Part shown: one piece after another, positions 17,756-26,893 of the stretch
Layout: every line of letters starts with the position of its first letter
Numbering within the stretch: position 1 is the stretch's first letter
Origin: Saprospiraceae bacterium
GTDB lineage: Bacteria > Bacteroidota > Bacteroidia > Chitinophagales > Saprospiraceae
Length of the DNA: 64,000 bases
Assembly (NCBI GenBank): GCA_016714985.1
Contig: JADKBS010000018.1
Span: forward strand, 62,001-126,000
Reading direction: 5' to 3'
The notes under the pieces: model-generated
Databases searched by the model: none
What the model was told of the DNA's origin: nothing
Seen by the model: only the letters and a program-made list of their open reading frames with translations
Position numbers and translations under genes: made by a program

Positions 17756-20440
17756 ATGCAGATGATACTCAAACCCACCGACCCCATCCCGCCCACCATC
17801 GGTGGCAAGGCTCGCAGCTTGATGCAGTTTGCTGCGTTGGGCATCCCCACGGCGCCGTTCGTGGTGGTACCGGATACGTGGTTTGAGGCCAGTTTTGGTG
17901 GTCAATTGCTGGATGGCGAGGGTGCTCCGCAATTCGGTGGACTGCAACTGCCCGAAGCCCTGCTGGCCGAAATCAGGGCCAGTTTCGATGCAAAGACCCG
18001 CTATTTCGCCGTGCGCTCCAGTTACCGTGACGAGGACTCCGACCAATTTTCCTTTGCGGGGCAATTCAAGACCCGGCTCTTCGTGCCAGCCACGGAATTG
18101 GCGCAAGCCATCCTCGACGTTTGGGCCTCTTGCGCCAGCAACCATGTGCGCACCTACCAGCGGGAGCATGGCTTGCAGCCCGTGCATTACCTTTCGGTCA
18201 TCGTGCAGGTGATGCTGGAGCCAGCGGTGTCGGGCGTGGCCTTCAGCATGAACCCACTCACTGGCCACCGCAAGCAGCAGGTGGTGAATGCGGTCTATGG
18301 GGTAGGGGAGGGCCTCGTGTCCGGCGACCTGCCCGCCGACCAGTTCATCGTGGCCGATGGGAAGGTGGAGGCGCATCTTGCGACGAAGGAGCATGCCTTT
18401 GTTTTTGATGAAACGGCGGGAAAGGGCTTGGTGAAACAGGCCATTGCGCCAGCAAAACAAAACCTGCCCTGCTTGACCGAGGCGCAGGCGCTTGAAGTGG
18501 CGCTGCGGGTAGAGCAGTTGCGGCGGCATTTCACCAAGCACCAGGATGTGGAGTTCACCTTTTGCGGCAGCCAACTCTACATCCTGCAAAGCCGCCCCGT
18601 GACCACGTTGCGCCGCCTGCCAGACACGCACGGACAGTACATCGTTTGGGACAACAGCAATATCGTCGAGTCGTACCCCGGCCTCACGTCGCCGCTCACG
18701 TTTTCGTACATCATCCAGTTGTATGAAAAAGCCTACCGCCAGTTCGTGGAGCTGATGGGCGTGCCCCTGCGGGAAATCGAGGCCAACGCCGAGCACTTCG
18801 CCAATATGCTGGGCCTGCTGAATGGCCGGGTTTATTACAACCTGCGCTCATGGTATCAGATGATTTCGATGTTGCCCGGCTACTCGTTCAACGCCCGTTT
18901 CATGGAGCAGATGATGGGCGTGAAGGAGCGCTTCGACCTGGAACCGACCGACCGTCGTTCCAAGTTCCGGGACTCGCTGCGCATCGGAAACATGGTGGTG
19001 AGCATCCTGCGAAACCTATTCACTTTGGAGGCGCAAAAGCGGGACTTCGTGCGGCAGTTCGAGGAGATGCAGGCGAGCATCCGAACCATTGACCCCGAAT
19101 CGGTTTCCCCTGACCAAATCGTGCGACTATACAAACGGCAAGAGGCGCTATTGCTCAAAATCTGGAAGGCGCCACTGGTCAATGACTTCTTTGCCATGAT
19201 TTATTTCGGCTTGTTGAAAAAGCGCATGACCGACCTTTTTGGCGAGGGCACCAATATCCACAACGACCTTCTCATTGGCGGGAACACCATTATTACCACC
19301 AAGCCCGCCGAATTAATTTCAGCCATCGTCAATAAAATATATGCCGCTGATGAATTGATTAAACTGTTTAAAAACCCCGATAAATACTATGTTTTAAATC
19401 GGATATACAATTCAAACAATGGTGAGGCTTCGTCGGGCCTACGGCCCGACGAAGCCTCGAGAGTTCTTTATTCGGCGGCTTCGCCGCCGAATAAAGAACT
19501 CCTTCTTGAACCTTATTTAGCGGAAATAAAGCGGGATATGGAAGCCTATATTGACCAATTTGGCGACCGCATGGTGGGCGAACTGAAGCTCGAAACCAAG
19601 ACCTATCGGCAGCACCCGGAGCTGTTCATTGACGTGCTGCAATCGTACATCCTCAACGACCGCAAGCCGCACAGCTTCGACTTCCGCACCGGGCCGGAGG
19701 TATGCCTCGCCGCTGAAAAAGCCGTTTGGGAAAAGCTGCGGGGCAAGCCCATTGCCCGCATGGTGCTGCGGCACATCTTGCGCCGGGCAAGGCAATTGGT
19801 GAGCGGGCGGGAAAACCTGCGACTGTACCGCACCCGTGCATTCGGGGATGCGAGGGCGGCCTTCTGCAAGCTTGGCGAAATCTTCTTCAGCGAAGGCCTA
19901 CTCCAGCATCCCGACGACATCTTCTGGCTCACCAAGGACGAGGTTTTCGACTATATCAAAGGTACTTCCGTCAATTTCAACCTGTGGGATTTGGCCGCTT
20001 TGCGCAGTGCGCAATACGCTGATTTTCAACGAGAAACGGCACAGGCTGAGCGCATCAAAACCCACGGCATCGTCTATCAGGGCAACTCGTTCCAGCCCAG
20101 TCAATCCATTGCGGAGCAACCCGACGCCCTGAAAGGCATCGGCTGCTGCAAGGGTGTGGTGAGGGGCAAGGTGAAAATCGTGCAGAAGCCCGAAGACGCC
20201 TTCAACATGGACGGCGACATCCTCGTGACCACCACCACCGACCCCGGTTGGGTGACGATTTTTCCGTCCATTTCCGGCATCCTCGTGGAGCGGGGCAGCC
20301 TGCTGAGCCACGCGGCCATCGTGTCCCGTGAGATGGGCATCCCCTGCATCGTGGGCATCAACGGCCTGACGGCCAAACTCAAGCCCGGCGACTACGTCGA
20401 AATGGATGGGGAGAAGGGGATTGTGAATATCCTAGGTTAG
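17756..20440 (+). CDS. PEP-synthase/rifampicin-phosphotransferase-like dikinase
   Basis: An 894-residue protein. The N-terminal PPDK-type ATP-binding domain shows TIGGKARSLMQFAALGIP, FAVRSSYRDEDS, SGVAFSMNP, NAVYGVGEGLVSGDLPADQF and LYILQSRPVTTL. A long helical middle follows. The C-terminus is a phosphohistidine domain, VTTTTDPGWVTIF and GSLLSHAAIVSREMGIPC, with the catalytic His about residue 852. There is no PEP/pyruvate barrel domain. This architecture is that of Rph-type phosphotransferases, which use ATP to phosphorylate a small molecule via a swinging phospho-His. The substrate may come from the neighbouring UbiA or kinase-like genes (inference). ATG 17756 is used because upstream codons are translated repeats. 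Two perfect palindromes are embedded in frame at 19424-19500. Confidence 0.88.
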   Translation: MQMILKPTDPIPPTIGGKARSLMQFAALGIPTAPFVVVPDTWFEASFGGQLLDGEGAPQFGGLQLPEALLAEIRASFDAKTRYFAVRSSYRDEDSDQFSFAGQFKTRLFVPATELAQAILDVWASCASNHVRTYQREHGLQPVHYLSVIVQVMLEPAVSGVAFSMNPLTGHRKQQVVNAVYGVGEGLVSGDLPADQFIVADGKVEAHLATKEHAFVFDETAGKGLVKQAIAPAKQNLPCLTEAQALEVALRVEQLRRHFTKHQDVEFTFCGSQLYILQSRPVTTLRRLPDTHGQYIVWDNSNIVESYPGLTSPLTFSYIIQLYEKAYRQFVELMGVPLREIEANAEHFANMLGLLNGRVYYNLRSWYQMISMLPGYSFNARFMEQMMGVKERFDLEPTDRRSKFRDSLRIGNMVVSILRNLFTLEAQKRDFVRQFEEMQASIRTIDPESVSPDQIVRLYKRQEALLLKIWKAPLVNDFFAMIYFGLLKKRMTDLFGEGTNIHNDLLIGGNTIITTKPAELISAIVNKIYAADELIKLFKNPDKYYVLNRIYNSNNGEASSGLRPDEASRVLYSAASPPNKELLLEPYLAEIKRDMEAYIDQFGDRMVGELKLETKTYRQHPELFIDVLQSYILNDRKPHSFDFRTGPEVCLAAEKAVWEKLRGKPIARMVLRHILRRARQLVSGRENLRLYRTRAFGDARAAFCKLGEIFFSEGLLQHPDDIFWLTKDEVFDYIKGTSVNFNLWDLAALRSAQYADFQRETAQAERIKTHGIVYQGNSFQPSQSIAEQPDALKGIGCCKGVVRGKVKIVQKPEDAFNMDGDILVTTTTDPGWVTIFPSISGILVERGSLLSHAAIVSREMGIPCIVGINGLTAKLKPGDYVEMDGEKGIVNILG
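19424..19500. repeat. Two adjacent perfect palindromes inside a coding region
   Basis: Palindrome 1 (19424-19458) has a 16-base stem GAGGCTTCGTCGGGCC around TAC. Palindrome 2 (19462-19500) has an 18-base stem AGTTCTTTATTCGGCGGC around TTC. Both are perfect and are read in frame as EASSGLRPDEAS and VLYSAASPPNKEL. The base composition differs from the AT-richer flanks. They look like inserted palindromic elements tolerated in the helical middle of the dikinase. Confidence 0.9.
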
Positions 20441-20632
20441 GAGGTTTCAGGTTTCAAGGGTTTCAGGTTTCAGGGGGGGCGCCGCCTTTTATACCATTTT
20501 TAGGGTTCTCCCTCGGTGCGGGCCTGGAAATAGTTTGAGAAACTGTTTATTGGAAGAAAATTTACACGATAAATGATTGAGCGTGCCCCTGAAACCTGAA
20601 ACCTTCTGAAACCTGAAACCTCATGAAACCAC
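20436..20632. repeat. Inverted pair of word repeats (GGTTTCA / TGAAACC) between genes
   Basis: AGGTTTCAGGTTTCAAGGGTTTCAGG-like repeats at about 20440-20475 are mirrored by CCTGAAACCTGAAACC-like repeats at about 20588-20630. They flank about 110 bases without a gene, so the whole spacer can fold into a long hairpin. It fills the gap between the dikinase and DUF3419 genes. Confidence 0.7.
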
Positions 20633-20635
20633 TTT

Positions 20636-21730
20636 ATGCTTATGCCAAAAAAACTCCTGCTTTATACCAACTGCTGGGAAGACGCCGACATGTTGCTCGC
20701 CGCCCTGGACCCTGGTCCGGATGACCGGGTGCTGTCCATCGGCTCGGCGGGCGACAACAGCTTCTCCCTGCTCTCTAAAGGCCCGGCTAGTGTGGTCGTT
20801 TATGATACTTGGCTGCCGCAACTGCATTTGGTGGAGTTGAAAAAGGCAGTATTCCAAGTGCTTGATTATGAGGCGTTTTTGGCGTTTTTGGGCTTTACGG
20901 AAAGCACGCAGCGCATGGCGGTTTTCCGTGAAAAAATAAAGCCGTTGCTCCCGCAGGAGGCACAGGTTTTTTGGGAAAGGAATGCCGAATTGCTGCGGCG
21001 GGGCGTCATCCATTGCGGCAAATTAGAGCATTATTTTGGGTTGTTCCGGCGGTTCGTGCTGCCCATTGTTGCTTCGAAAAAGGACGTGGCGCACTTCTAT
21101 GCTGGCCCGCCATCGGAAGCTGATTTAGCGGAATACCGCCGCCGATTGGCCAAACCATTCTTCCATTGGCTGCTGAAAATCTTCCTGAGCGAACCGCTGT
21201 TGAAGGCCACAGGCCGCCAGCCCGTTTTTTTCAACGAGGTGAAAATCAACCTTTCGGAATACCTGTTTGAAAAGTTCGCTGGTTTCATCCTGAACCCAGA
21301 AAGCCATAAGAACCATTACATGTACTATGCGACGTTCGGACATTTCGGGAAGGGGCTACCACACTACGCAAGGCCGGAGAACTTCGAGGCCATCCGCTCC
21401 AACCTCGACCGGATGACGCTCCGGCATGGGCGGTTGGAGGACGGCCTCGTTGCGGAGCAAAACGCCACCCTCATCAACGCCTCCGATATTTTCGAGTACC
21501 TGCCGATGACTGATTTCAAGGCGTTCGGTGAGCGGCTGGCGGCGCATTGCCCCCGTTTGCGGCGCATCGCCTACTGGAATTTCGTGGTGGACCGGGTGCT
21601 GTCGGAGGTGCAGCCAAGCCATTTCCAATGGGAAACAGATTTGACGACCAAGCTTTCAGCGAAAGATAAAATCTATTTTTACAAGCGGTTTGTGGTGGAG
21701 GGGCCGACAAGGTCTGAGGTGTCACCTTAA
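20636..21730 (+). CDS. DUF3419 (BtaA-like) S-adenosylmethionine-dependent 3-amino-3-carboxypropyltransferase
   Basis: A 364-residue protein. LLYTNCWEDADML at the N-terminus and DRVLSIGSAGDNSFSLLSKG match the DUF3419 family, whose best-known member BtaA moves the 3-amino-3-carboxypropyl group of SAM onto diacylglycerol, the first step to betaine lipids. The family also shows a later NASDIFEYLP segment, present here. The C-terminal KIYFYKRFVVE is typical. No btaB-type N-methyltransferase follows, so the product may differ from the classical betaine lipid. Neighbours are a prenyltransferase, a dikinase and a polyprenol-kinase-like protein. ATG 20636 or 20642 could be the start. Confidence 0.82.
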   Translation: MLMPKKLLLYTNCWEDADMLLAALDPGPDDRVLSIGSAGDNSFSLLSKGPASVVVYDTWLPQLHLVELKKAVFQVLDYEAFLAFLGFTESTQRMAVFREKIKPLLPQEAQVFWERNAELLRRGVIHCGKLEHYFGLFRRFVLPIVASKKDVAHFYAGPPSEADLAEYRRRLAKPFFHWLLKIFLSEPLLKATGRQPVFFNEVKINLSEYLFEKFAGFILNPESHKNHYMYYATFGHFGKGLPHYARPENFEAIRSNLDRMTLRHGRLEDGLVAEQNATLINASDIFEYLPMTDFKAFGERLAAHCPRLRRIAYWNFVVDRVLSEVQPSHFQWETDLTTKLSAKDKIYFYKRFVVEGPTRSEVSP

Positions 21731-21827
21731 AAAGGCGGCTCGACTTGTGGTTAATCCTACTGCCCGTGAACGCCTTTTTGAGGGACGCCTCAGACCCGGC
21801 AAACATTCTTTCATAATCAATCGCCAT

Positions 21828-22490
21828 TTGCAAAACCTAAGTGAAATCACCCTCATCGCCATCCTCGTTGCAGCCTTCGTACTGGCGCTGGCGCTGGCGC
21901 AATGCCTACACAGCCGCCTCGGCGTGCAGGCGGAGCATACCCGCAAGTTTGCGCACGTGGCCATTGGGTTGATTTGCGTACTGGTGCCGTTCCGTTTTAC
22001 CAGCCATTGGTACTTCTTGCCGAGCACGGTTGGCTTCATCGGTTTTATGCTCTATGCCCGGCGGCGGGGGCGGTTCTCGGCATTGCTCGGCGTTGGTCGG
22101 CAATCGTGGGGTGATGTGCTGCTGGCCGTTTCAATTTACTTAAATGCCGTGCTGGCCCTCTCTTATGACTTCGAGCGGCTGTTCTACCTGCCGATGCTCA
22201 TCCTGGCCGTGGCCGACCCGGCGGCGTATTATGGCGGCTTTTTTTTCGGAAAAAACAAGAAGTCGTGGATTGGCTCGGCCTGCTTTGCAATAGTTGCTTT
22301 CGTGGCGTCTTGGTTGTATTTGCTGGCCTTTGCGGCAGCGCCATATCCTTATCAAACCTGGCTGTTGGTTGGTTGTGCAGCATTTGGTGCATTGATAGAG
22401 CACGTAAGTGGAGGCGGCTGGGATAATTTGACAGTGCCGCTGGCGGTGGGGGCACTGTTGGTGGGGTACGAAGCTTTGGTTTTGGGATAA
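21828..22490 (+). CDS. Dolichol/phytol-kinase-like (SEC59/CDP-archaeol-synthase-like) membrane protein
   Basis: About 220 residues with six or seven hydrophobic helices. EHTRKFAHVAIGLICVL and LAVADPAAYYGGFFFGK with a later GSACFAIVAFVASW are the usual marks of the SEC59/VTE5 polyprenol and phytol kinase family, whose CDP-archaeol synthase relatives are similar. No ATG occurs near the N-terminus. TTG 21828 starts just before the first membrane helix; GTG 21744 is an alternative, and the frame stays open up to 21690. The substrate is probably a long-chain alcohol or prenyl lipid. Confidence 0.75.
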   Translation: MQNLSEITLIAILVAAFVLALALAQCLHSRLGVQAEHTRKFAHVAIGLICVLVPFRFTSHWYFLPSTVGFIGFMLYARRRGRFSALLGVGRQSWGDVLLAVSIYLNAVLALSYDFERLFYLPMLILAVADPAAYYGGFFFGKNKKSWIGSACFAIVAFVASWLYLLAFAAAPYPYQTWLLVGCAAFGALIEHVSGGGWDNLTVPLAVGALLVGYEALVLG

Positions 22491-22602
22491 AACGGGTATT
22501 GGTCATTATGGTCACTAGTCATTGGTTATTGTTGCAACGCTCTGATTTTCAATCAACTGCAAAAATGATGAGGGCCGATTGATTTTTGAAAAACCCTTAT
22601 AT

Positions 22603-22698
22603 TTCGCCATAAGTAGATATTTTTTTGGAGTTGTGGCGAATAATAGCTTTTTATTAGTCGCCATAACTATCCATTTTTATAAGTTTGTGGCGAACAAT
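22603..22698. promoter_or_regulatory. Four alternating inverted TTRTGGCGAA-type sites before the AAA ATPase gene
   Basis: TTCGCCATAAG (22603), TTGTGGCGAATAAT (22631), TTAGTCGCCATAACT (22653) and TTTGTGGCGAACAAT (22684) are the same word in alternating orientation, about 22-31 bases apart, within an AT-rich stretch. They end 10 bases before the start codon at 22708. They may be operators or a fold in the leader. The upstream frame from 22579 merely translates these repeats. Confidence 0.55.
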
Positions 22699-22707
22699 AC
22701 CGTTTTC

Positions 22708-24141
22708 ATGGAACCCAATATCATTGGAAGAAAACAGGAAATGGCCATTTTGCAGGAGGCGTTAGCCTCTAAGGAGGCCGAAATGGTGGCCGTCTTGGGA
22801 AGAAGAAGGGTCGGTAAGACCTTCTTGGTCACGTCCACCTACCAGCAGCGCATTGTATTTGAACTGACTGGCATTCAAAATTCACCTACTAAAAAGCAAC
22901 TGAAAAACTTTCGAGATGTGCTCACCATCAAGCAGGGAGGTAAATTGCCGCTCGAAGTGCCAGAAGATTGGCTAAGTGCCTTTCAGATGCTTCGACAATA
23001 CCTCTCAACCCTTGATAGCACAGAAAAGGCAGTTGTTTTCTTTGACGAGGTGCCGTGGCTTGCTGGGCATCGGTCGGGCTTTTTGGAGGCACTTGGCTAT
23101 TTTTGGAACAGCTATGCTTCCCGTCAAAACCTTGTGTTGGTCATTTGTGGCTCGGCTGCTTCCTGGATGATTCGGAGGGTGGTTCACGATAAAGGCGGAT
23201 TGCACAATCGCATCACAAAACGTATTCATTTACAGCCATTTACGTTGACAGAGACCGAGGCGTTCCTACAAAGTAGGGAGGTGCGACTTGATAGGTTTCA
23301 ACTAATACAGCTTTATATGGCAATGGGCGGTATTCCCCAGTACCTGATGGCACTGAAGCCCGGACTGAGTGCCATGCAGAACATTGACAGGATTTGTTTT
23401 TGGGATGGAGGCTTGTTGAAAGACGAATTCCAGAAACTATACCCAGCCCTTTTCAGCAATTCCGAAAAACACCAAGCAATCGTCAGGGCATTGTCCACAA
23501 AATGGAAGGGCATGGATAGGGCCGAATTGCTCGAAAAAATCAAGATTGCTTCTGGGGGTGGCATCTCTACCCACCTCGAAGAGCTGGAACAATCGGGCTT
23601 TATCACCTCTTACTATACCTATGGCAGGAAACAACGGGAGAAGGTCTATCGTTTGACGGACCCCTTCTCGCTTTTTTACCTCCGTTTTATAGAAGGAAGC
23701 CAAATGGATGGCGAAGGGGCTTGGATGCAAATCAGCCAAACGCAAGCCTACAAGTCTTGGACTGGCTATGCTTTCGAGAATATTTGCCTCCTGCATTTGC
23801 CTTCGATAAAAAAGGCAATGGGCATATCAGGCATTTACACGCAAGCCTCGGCATTCTACAAGCGAAGTACCCCTGAAATGGCAGGCTCCCAAGTGGATTT
23901 GGTGCTTGACCGAAGCGACCATTGCATCAATTTGTTTGAGATAAAATTTCACGATGAGCCTTTCATCCCCACCAAAGAATTTGCCACTTCGCTGCGGGAA
24001 AAAATGGCCGTATTCAAAGCGGTAACCAAAACCAGGAAGCAGGTTTTTCCGGCTTTGATAGCTGCGTTTGGAATAAAACACAACCAACACAGCATTGGCT
24101 TGGTAGAAATAGTGCTAAGCATTGACGACTTGTTCGCCTAA
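22708..24141 (+). CDS. AAA ATPase of the DUF234/archaeal-type family with C-terminal nuclease-like domain
   Basis: A 477-residue protein. The N-terminus MEPNIIGRKQEMAILQEAL leads into Walker A LGRRRVGKTFLV (about residues 30-42). Walker B is VVFFDEVPWLAGHRSGFLEAL, and sensor-type VICGSAASWMI follows. A winged-helix stretch (about 300-350) is next. The C-terminal part has SQVDLVLDR and NLFEIKFHDEPF, spaced like the D and ExK of the PD-(D/E)xK fold. Such ATPases are common in Bacteroidota and behave as mobile or selfish genes, but no biochemical role is established. The gene interrupts the lipid-type run, has unusual upstream repeats and is AT-richer, suggesting later insertion. The start follows the family-conserved IIGRKQE. 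Confidence 0.85.
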   Translation: MEPNIIGRKQEMAILQEALASKEAEMVAVLGRRRVGKTFLVTSTYQQRIVFELTGIQNSPTKKQLKNFRDVLTIKQGGKLPLEVPEDWLSAFQMLRQYLSTLDSTEKAVVFFDEVPWLAGHRSGFLEALGYFWNSYASRQNLVLVICGSAASWMIRRVVHDKGGLHNRITKRIHLQPFTLTETEAFLQSREVRLDRFQLIQLYMAMGGIPQYLMALKPGLSAMQNIDRICFWDGGLLKDEFQKLYPALFSNSEKHQAIVRALSTKWKGMDRAELLEKIKIASGGGISTHLEELEQSGFITSYYTYGRKQREKVYRLTDPFSLFYLRFIEGSQMDGEGAWMQISQTQAYKSWTGYAFENICLLHLPSIKKAMGISGIYTQASAFYKRSTPEMAGSQVDLVLDRSDHCINLFEIKFHDEPFIPTKEFATSLREKMAVFKAVTKTRKQVFPALIAAFGIKHNQHSIGLVEIVLSIDDLFA

Positions 24142-24175
24142 AACATGCGCTAATTAACCTGCCTTTTTAACTATC

Positions 24176-25177
24176 ATGCAACTCACCAAACTCCTCCCCG
24201 ACTCCCCCGTCCTCGACGACATCGCCAAGGTACCTGCCGCCCTGTTCCCCGACAATATCCCCTTGCAAATGGAATCGCAGTACGTGAACCGCCTGCACCT
24301 ACTGCATTGCTACTTGCTTCGGGACGGTGACCAGTTGCTCGGTGGCATCGCCCTGTACGACAACCCCGGCCACTACCTGCACGGCGAGCGGGCCTGCTGC
24401 GCCGGGTATTTCCACTGCGTGAACGACGTGGCGGCTGCTTCGCAACTCATTGAGGCGGTGAAACGTGACGTGGCGGCGCTCGGCATCCGGCACCTCATCG
24501 GCCCGCTGAACGGAACGACCTGGGAAAACTACCGTTTCCGCACCACGGACGAGCCACCTGCCTTCTTCCTCGAAAGCCCGCACCCGGTCTATTACAACGA
24601 CCTGTTCACGGCCTGTGGCTTCCAGCCCATCAAGACTTACTATACCTACCTCGTGAGGCCCCTGCGCCCGATGGACGAACGGGCCAAGCGCCGGGAGGAA
24701 CAACTGCTGGCAACTGGCATCCAAATCCGCCACATCAACCCGGAGGATTACGCTGGGGACATGCGCCGGATTTACGACCTCTGCCTCGTCGCCTTCAAGG
24801 ACAATTTCCTCTACACCCCTTACCTGTGGGAGGCTTTCATCGAAAAATACAGCCTGCTGGAGGGGCTGAACGACCCCCGAATGACCGTCATTGCGGAGCA
24901 TGAAGGCCAAGCAGTGGGCTTTGTTTTCATGATTGAAGACTACCTCTGCGAGGACGAAAAACGGGTGGTTTTCAAGACCTACGCCGTACACCCGGGGGTG
25001 AAATATGCGGGCCTTGGTGCCGTCATCTCGCAGCGCCTCACGCAGGATTTGCTCGATATGGGCTACACCTCGGCCATCCATGCCTTTGTGATTGAGGGCA
25101 GCGCCTCGGAGAACTCGTCGTCGAAGGATTCGGAGGTGTATCGGGAGTATAAGTTGTATGCCATGGAAATTAAATGA
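24176..25177 (+). CDS. GNAT-type acetyltransferase
   Basis: A 333-residue protein of the duplicated-GNAT type. The C-terminal half has the beta-bulge and acetyl-CoA loop GVKYAGLGAVISQRLTQDL, preceded by GQAVGFVFMIEDYL. The N-terminal half (QLLGGIALYDNPGHYL, IGPLNGTTWENYRF) resembles members of the family acting on larger substrates. It probably acylates an amine or N-acylates a lipid precursor; the substrate is unknown. It lies 34 bases after the AAA ATPase and before the adenylating ligase. Confidence 0.75.
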   Translation: MQLTKLLPDSPVLDDIAKVPAALFPDNIPLQMESQYVNRLHLLHCYLLRDGDQLLGGIALYDNPGHYLHGERACCAGYFHCVNDVAAASQLIEAVKRDVAALGIRHLIGPLNGTTWENYRFRTTDEPPAFFLESPHPVYYNDLFTACGFQPIKTYYTYLVRPLRPMDERAKRREEQLLATGIQIRHINPEDYAGDMRRIYDLCLVAFKDNFLYTPYLWEAFIEKYSLLEGLNDPRMTVIAEHEGQAVGFVFMIEDYLCEDEKRVVFKTYAVHPGVKYAGLGAVISQRLTQDLLDMGYTSAIHAFVIEGSASENSSSKDSEVYREYKLYAMEIK

Positions 25178-25353
25178 TACAATTTTGATTGATGATTGAT
25201 GACTACATGATTACATGATTGATGATGGAATGTTGAATTGCTGATTGGCTAATTTTCTAGCGCCGTAGCAAATTTCAAAGTTACCAGCACATTAAATATC
25301 AACAATCATGTAATTGTCAATCGTCAATCAAAGACCAACAGAAGTAGGGTGAC
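25178..25353. repeat. Intergenic spacer with word repeats
   Basis: GATTGATGATTGATGACTAC and ATGATTACATGATTGATGATG (about 25187-25228) are partly mirrored by CAATCATGTAATTGTCAATCG at about 25309. This is the same arrangement as in other spacers here. No gene is seen. Confidence 0.5.
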
Positions 25354-26826
25354 ATGCAAACCGACCAACCCAACCTCGTCGAAATCCTCGGCAGCGTGGC
25401 CACGGCCAACGCCAATAAGATCGCCATTGCGGACAAAACGGCGGCCATTACCTACAGCGAACTGGAACTGGCCGTGCGCAGGACTGCCCGCTACCTGCTC
25501 GAAAAGGGCATCCAGCGGCACGACCGGGTGCTGGTGCTCGTGCCGCTCTCCGCCGACCTGTACCGGGTAACGCTAGCGCTAAACTATATCGGTGCGGCGG
25601 CCATCTTCGTGGAGGATTGGATTACTTTCCAGCAAATCGGCGCCTGTTGCGAAGCAGCCCAACCCAAGGCCGTCATCACGCATTGGAAAGGCTTGATTTA
25701 CAGTTGGTTAAAGCCTGCTTTGCGGCGCATCCCATTGAAAATAAACCATCTTGGCTACGCCAATATACCGCCTTTGCAGGTTGCTCCGCAACTGCTGCCA
25801 GCGGACGAAGCCATTGTTTCCTTCACTTCCGGCACGTCGGGGGTGCCGAAGATGCTGGTGCGGGATTTCCAGTTTCTCAACCACCAGTTCTACACGCTGC
25901 GGGAGGTGAAAAACTGCCGCCCCGATGACGTTGAACTGCTCACCTTGCCTGCCTTCGTGTTCCTCAACTTGGCGATGGGCAGTACTTCTGTATTGGCCGA
26001 TTTCAACAAACTAAAGCCCGATAATTTCGACCCGAAGAAAATTGAACGGCAGTTCTTGGAGCAACGGGTGGATGCCATCTGCGCTTCGCCGTCCTTCTTA
26101 TTGAAGCTGTGCAATGCGGGTTTGGATGCTGCCGCAATGGGCCGGGTGCGGCAAGTGACGACGGGCGGTGCGCCTGTTTTCCCGGCGGATGCTGCGCAAT
26201 TGGCGAAGCATTTCCCGAATGCCAAAATCACGGTCATCTACGGCTCCTCCGAGGCTGAACCCATCAGCGTGGCTGACGGTGTTGCTTTGGCAAAATCAAG
26301 CGCCGAGCAGGGGCTTTTTGCAGGGCAAATTCATGTAGAAACAGCGGTGCGAATTGAACAAATCGCTGAAGACCAACCCATTGGCGAGGTCTTGGTCGCC
26401 GGCTCCAACGTCGTATTGAAAGGCGAGGATAACAAGCTCGTTTTGGATGGAAAAAAATGGCATCGCACTGGCGACAGCGGCTACCTCGGTTCCAATGGTG
26501 AACTCTACCTCACCGGCCCGGTATCGGCGCTGGTACACTGGCAGGGGAGGCTTTGGTCGCCTTTTGTGTTTGAGGGCCAGACAAGGGGCATTAATGGAGT
26601 GGAAAGGGCAGCACTGCTGAAACTTGGCGAGCAACTGCTGGCCGTAATTTCAACCACAAAAACAACGGATAAGGAGGCTGTTAAAGCTGCCGTTTTGCGG
26701 CTGGGCTACCCGCTTGCTGAGGTGGTGTTTTTGGACAAAATACCCGTTGACCAACGACATGGCGGAAAAATCCGATACGCTGAATTGGAGCAGATGATAA
26801 AAAGCAAGTTGCGGAAAAAAGCATAA
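25354..26826 (+). CDS. Acyl-/AMP-forming ligase (ANL superfamily)
   Basis: A 490-residue adenylating enzyme. The P-loop is VSFTSGTSGVPKMLVRD (about residues 150-166), the A5 motif YGSSEAEPIS, and the A7 motif KWHRTGDSGYLGSNGELYLTG. The hinge and C-terminal lysine region DKIPVDQRHGGKIRYAELE is present. It should activate a carboxylic acid as acyl-AMP; an acyl-CoA, acyl transfer or beta-lactone outcome cannot be distinguished. With UbiA, the dikinase, DUF3419 and GNAT it suggests a specialised lipid pathway. Confidence 0.9.
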   Translation: MQTDQPNLVEILGSVATANANKIAIADKTAAITYSELELAVRRTARYLLEKGIQRHDRVLVLVPLSADLYRVTLALNYIGAAAIFVEDWITFQQIGACCEAAQPKAVITHWKGLIYSWLKPALRRIPLKINHLGYANIPPLQVAPQLLPADEAIVSFTSGTSGVPKMLVRDFQFLNHQFYTLREVKNCRPDDVELLTLPAFVFLNLAMGSTSVLADFNKLKPDNFDPKKIERQFLEQRVDAICASPSFLLKLCNAGLDAAAMGRVRQVTTGGAPVFPADAAQLAKHFPNAKITVIYGSSEAEPISVADGVALAKSSAEQGLFAGQIHVETAVRIEQIAEDQPIGEVLVAGSNVVLKGEDNKLVLDGKKWHRTGDSGYLGSNGELYLTGPVSALVHWQGRLWSPFVFEGQTRGINGVERAALLKLGEQLLAVISTTKTTDKEAVKAAVLRLGYPLAEVVFLDKIPVDQRHGGKIRYAELEQMIKSKLRKKA

Positions 26827-26829
26827 TCA

Positions 26830-26860
26830 TTGCCGGAAATGCTTTCCTTGATTAGCTTTG
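26830..26860 (+). promoter_or_regulatory. Bacteroidota sigma-A-type promoter
   Basis: TTG at 26830-26832, a 20-base spacer and TAGCTTTG at 26853-26860 fit TTG-N19/20-TAnnTTTG. It precedes the secreted-protein gene at 26894 and indicates a new transcript after the ligase. Confidence 0.5.
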
Positions 26861-26893
26861 ACCCAAAGTCACATCACATTTAAAATATTACAG

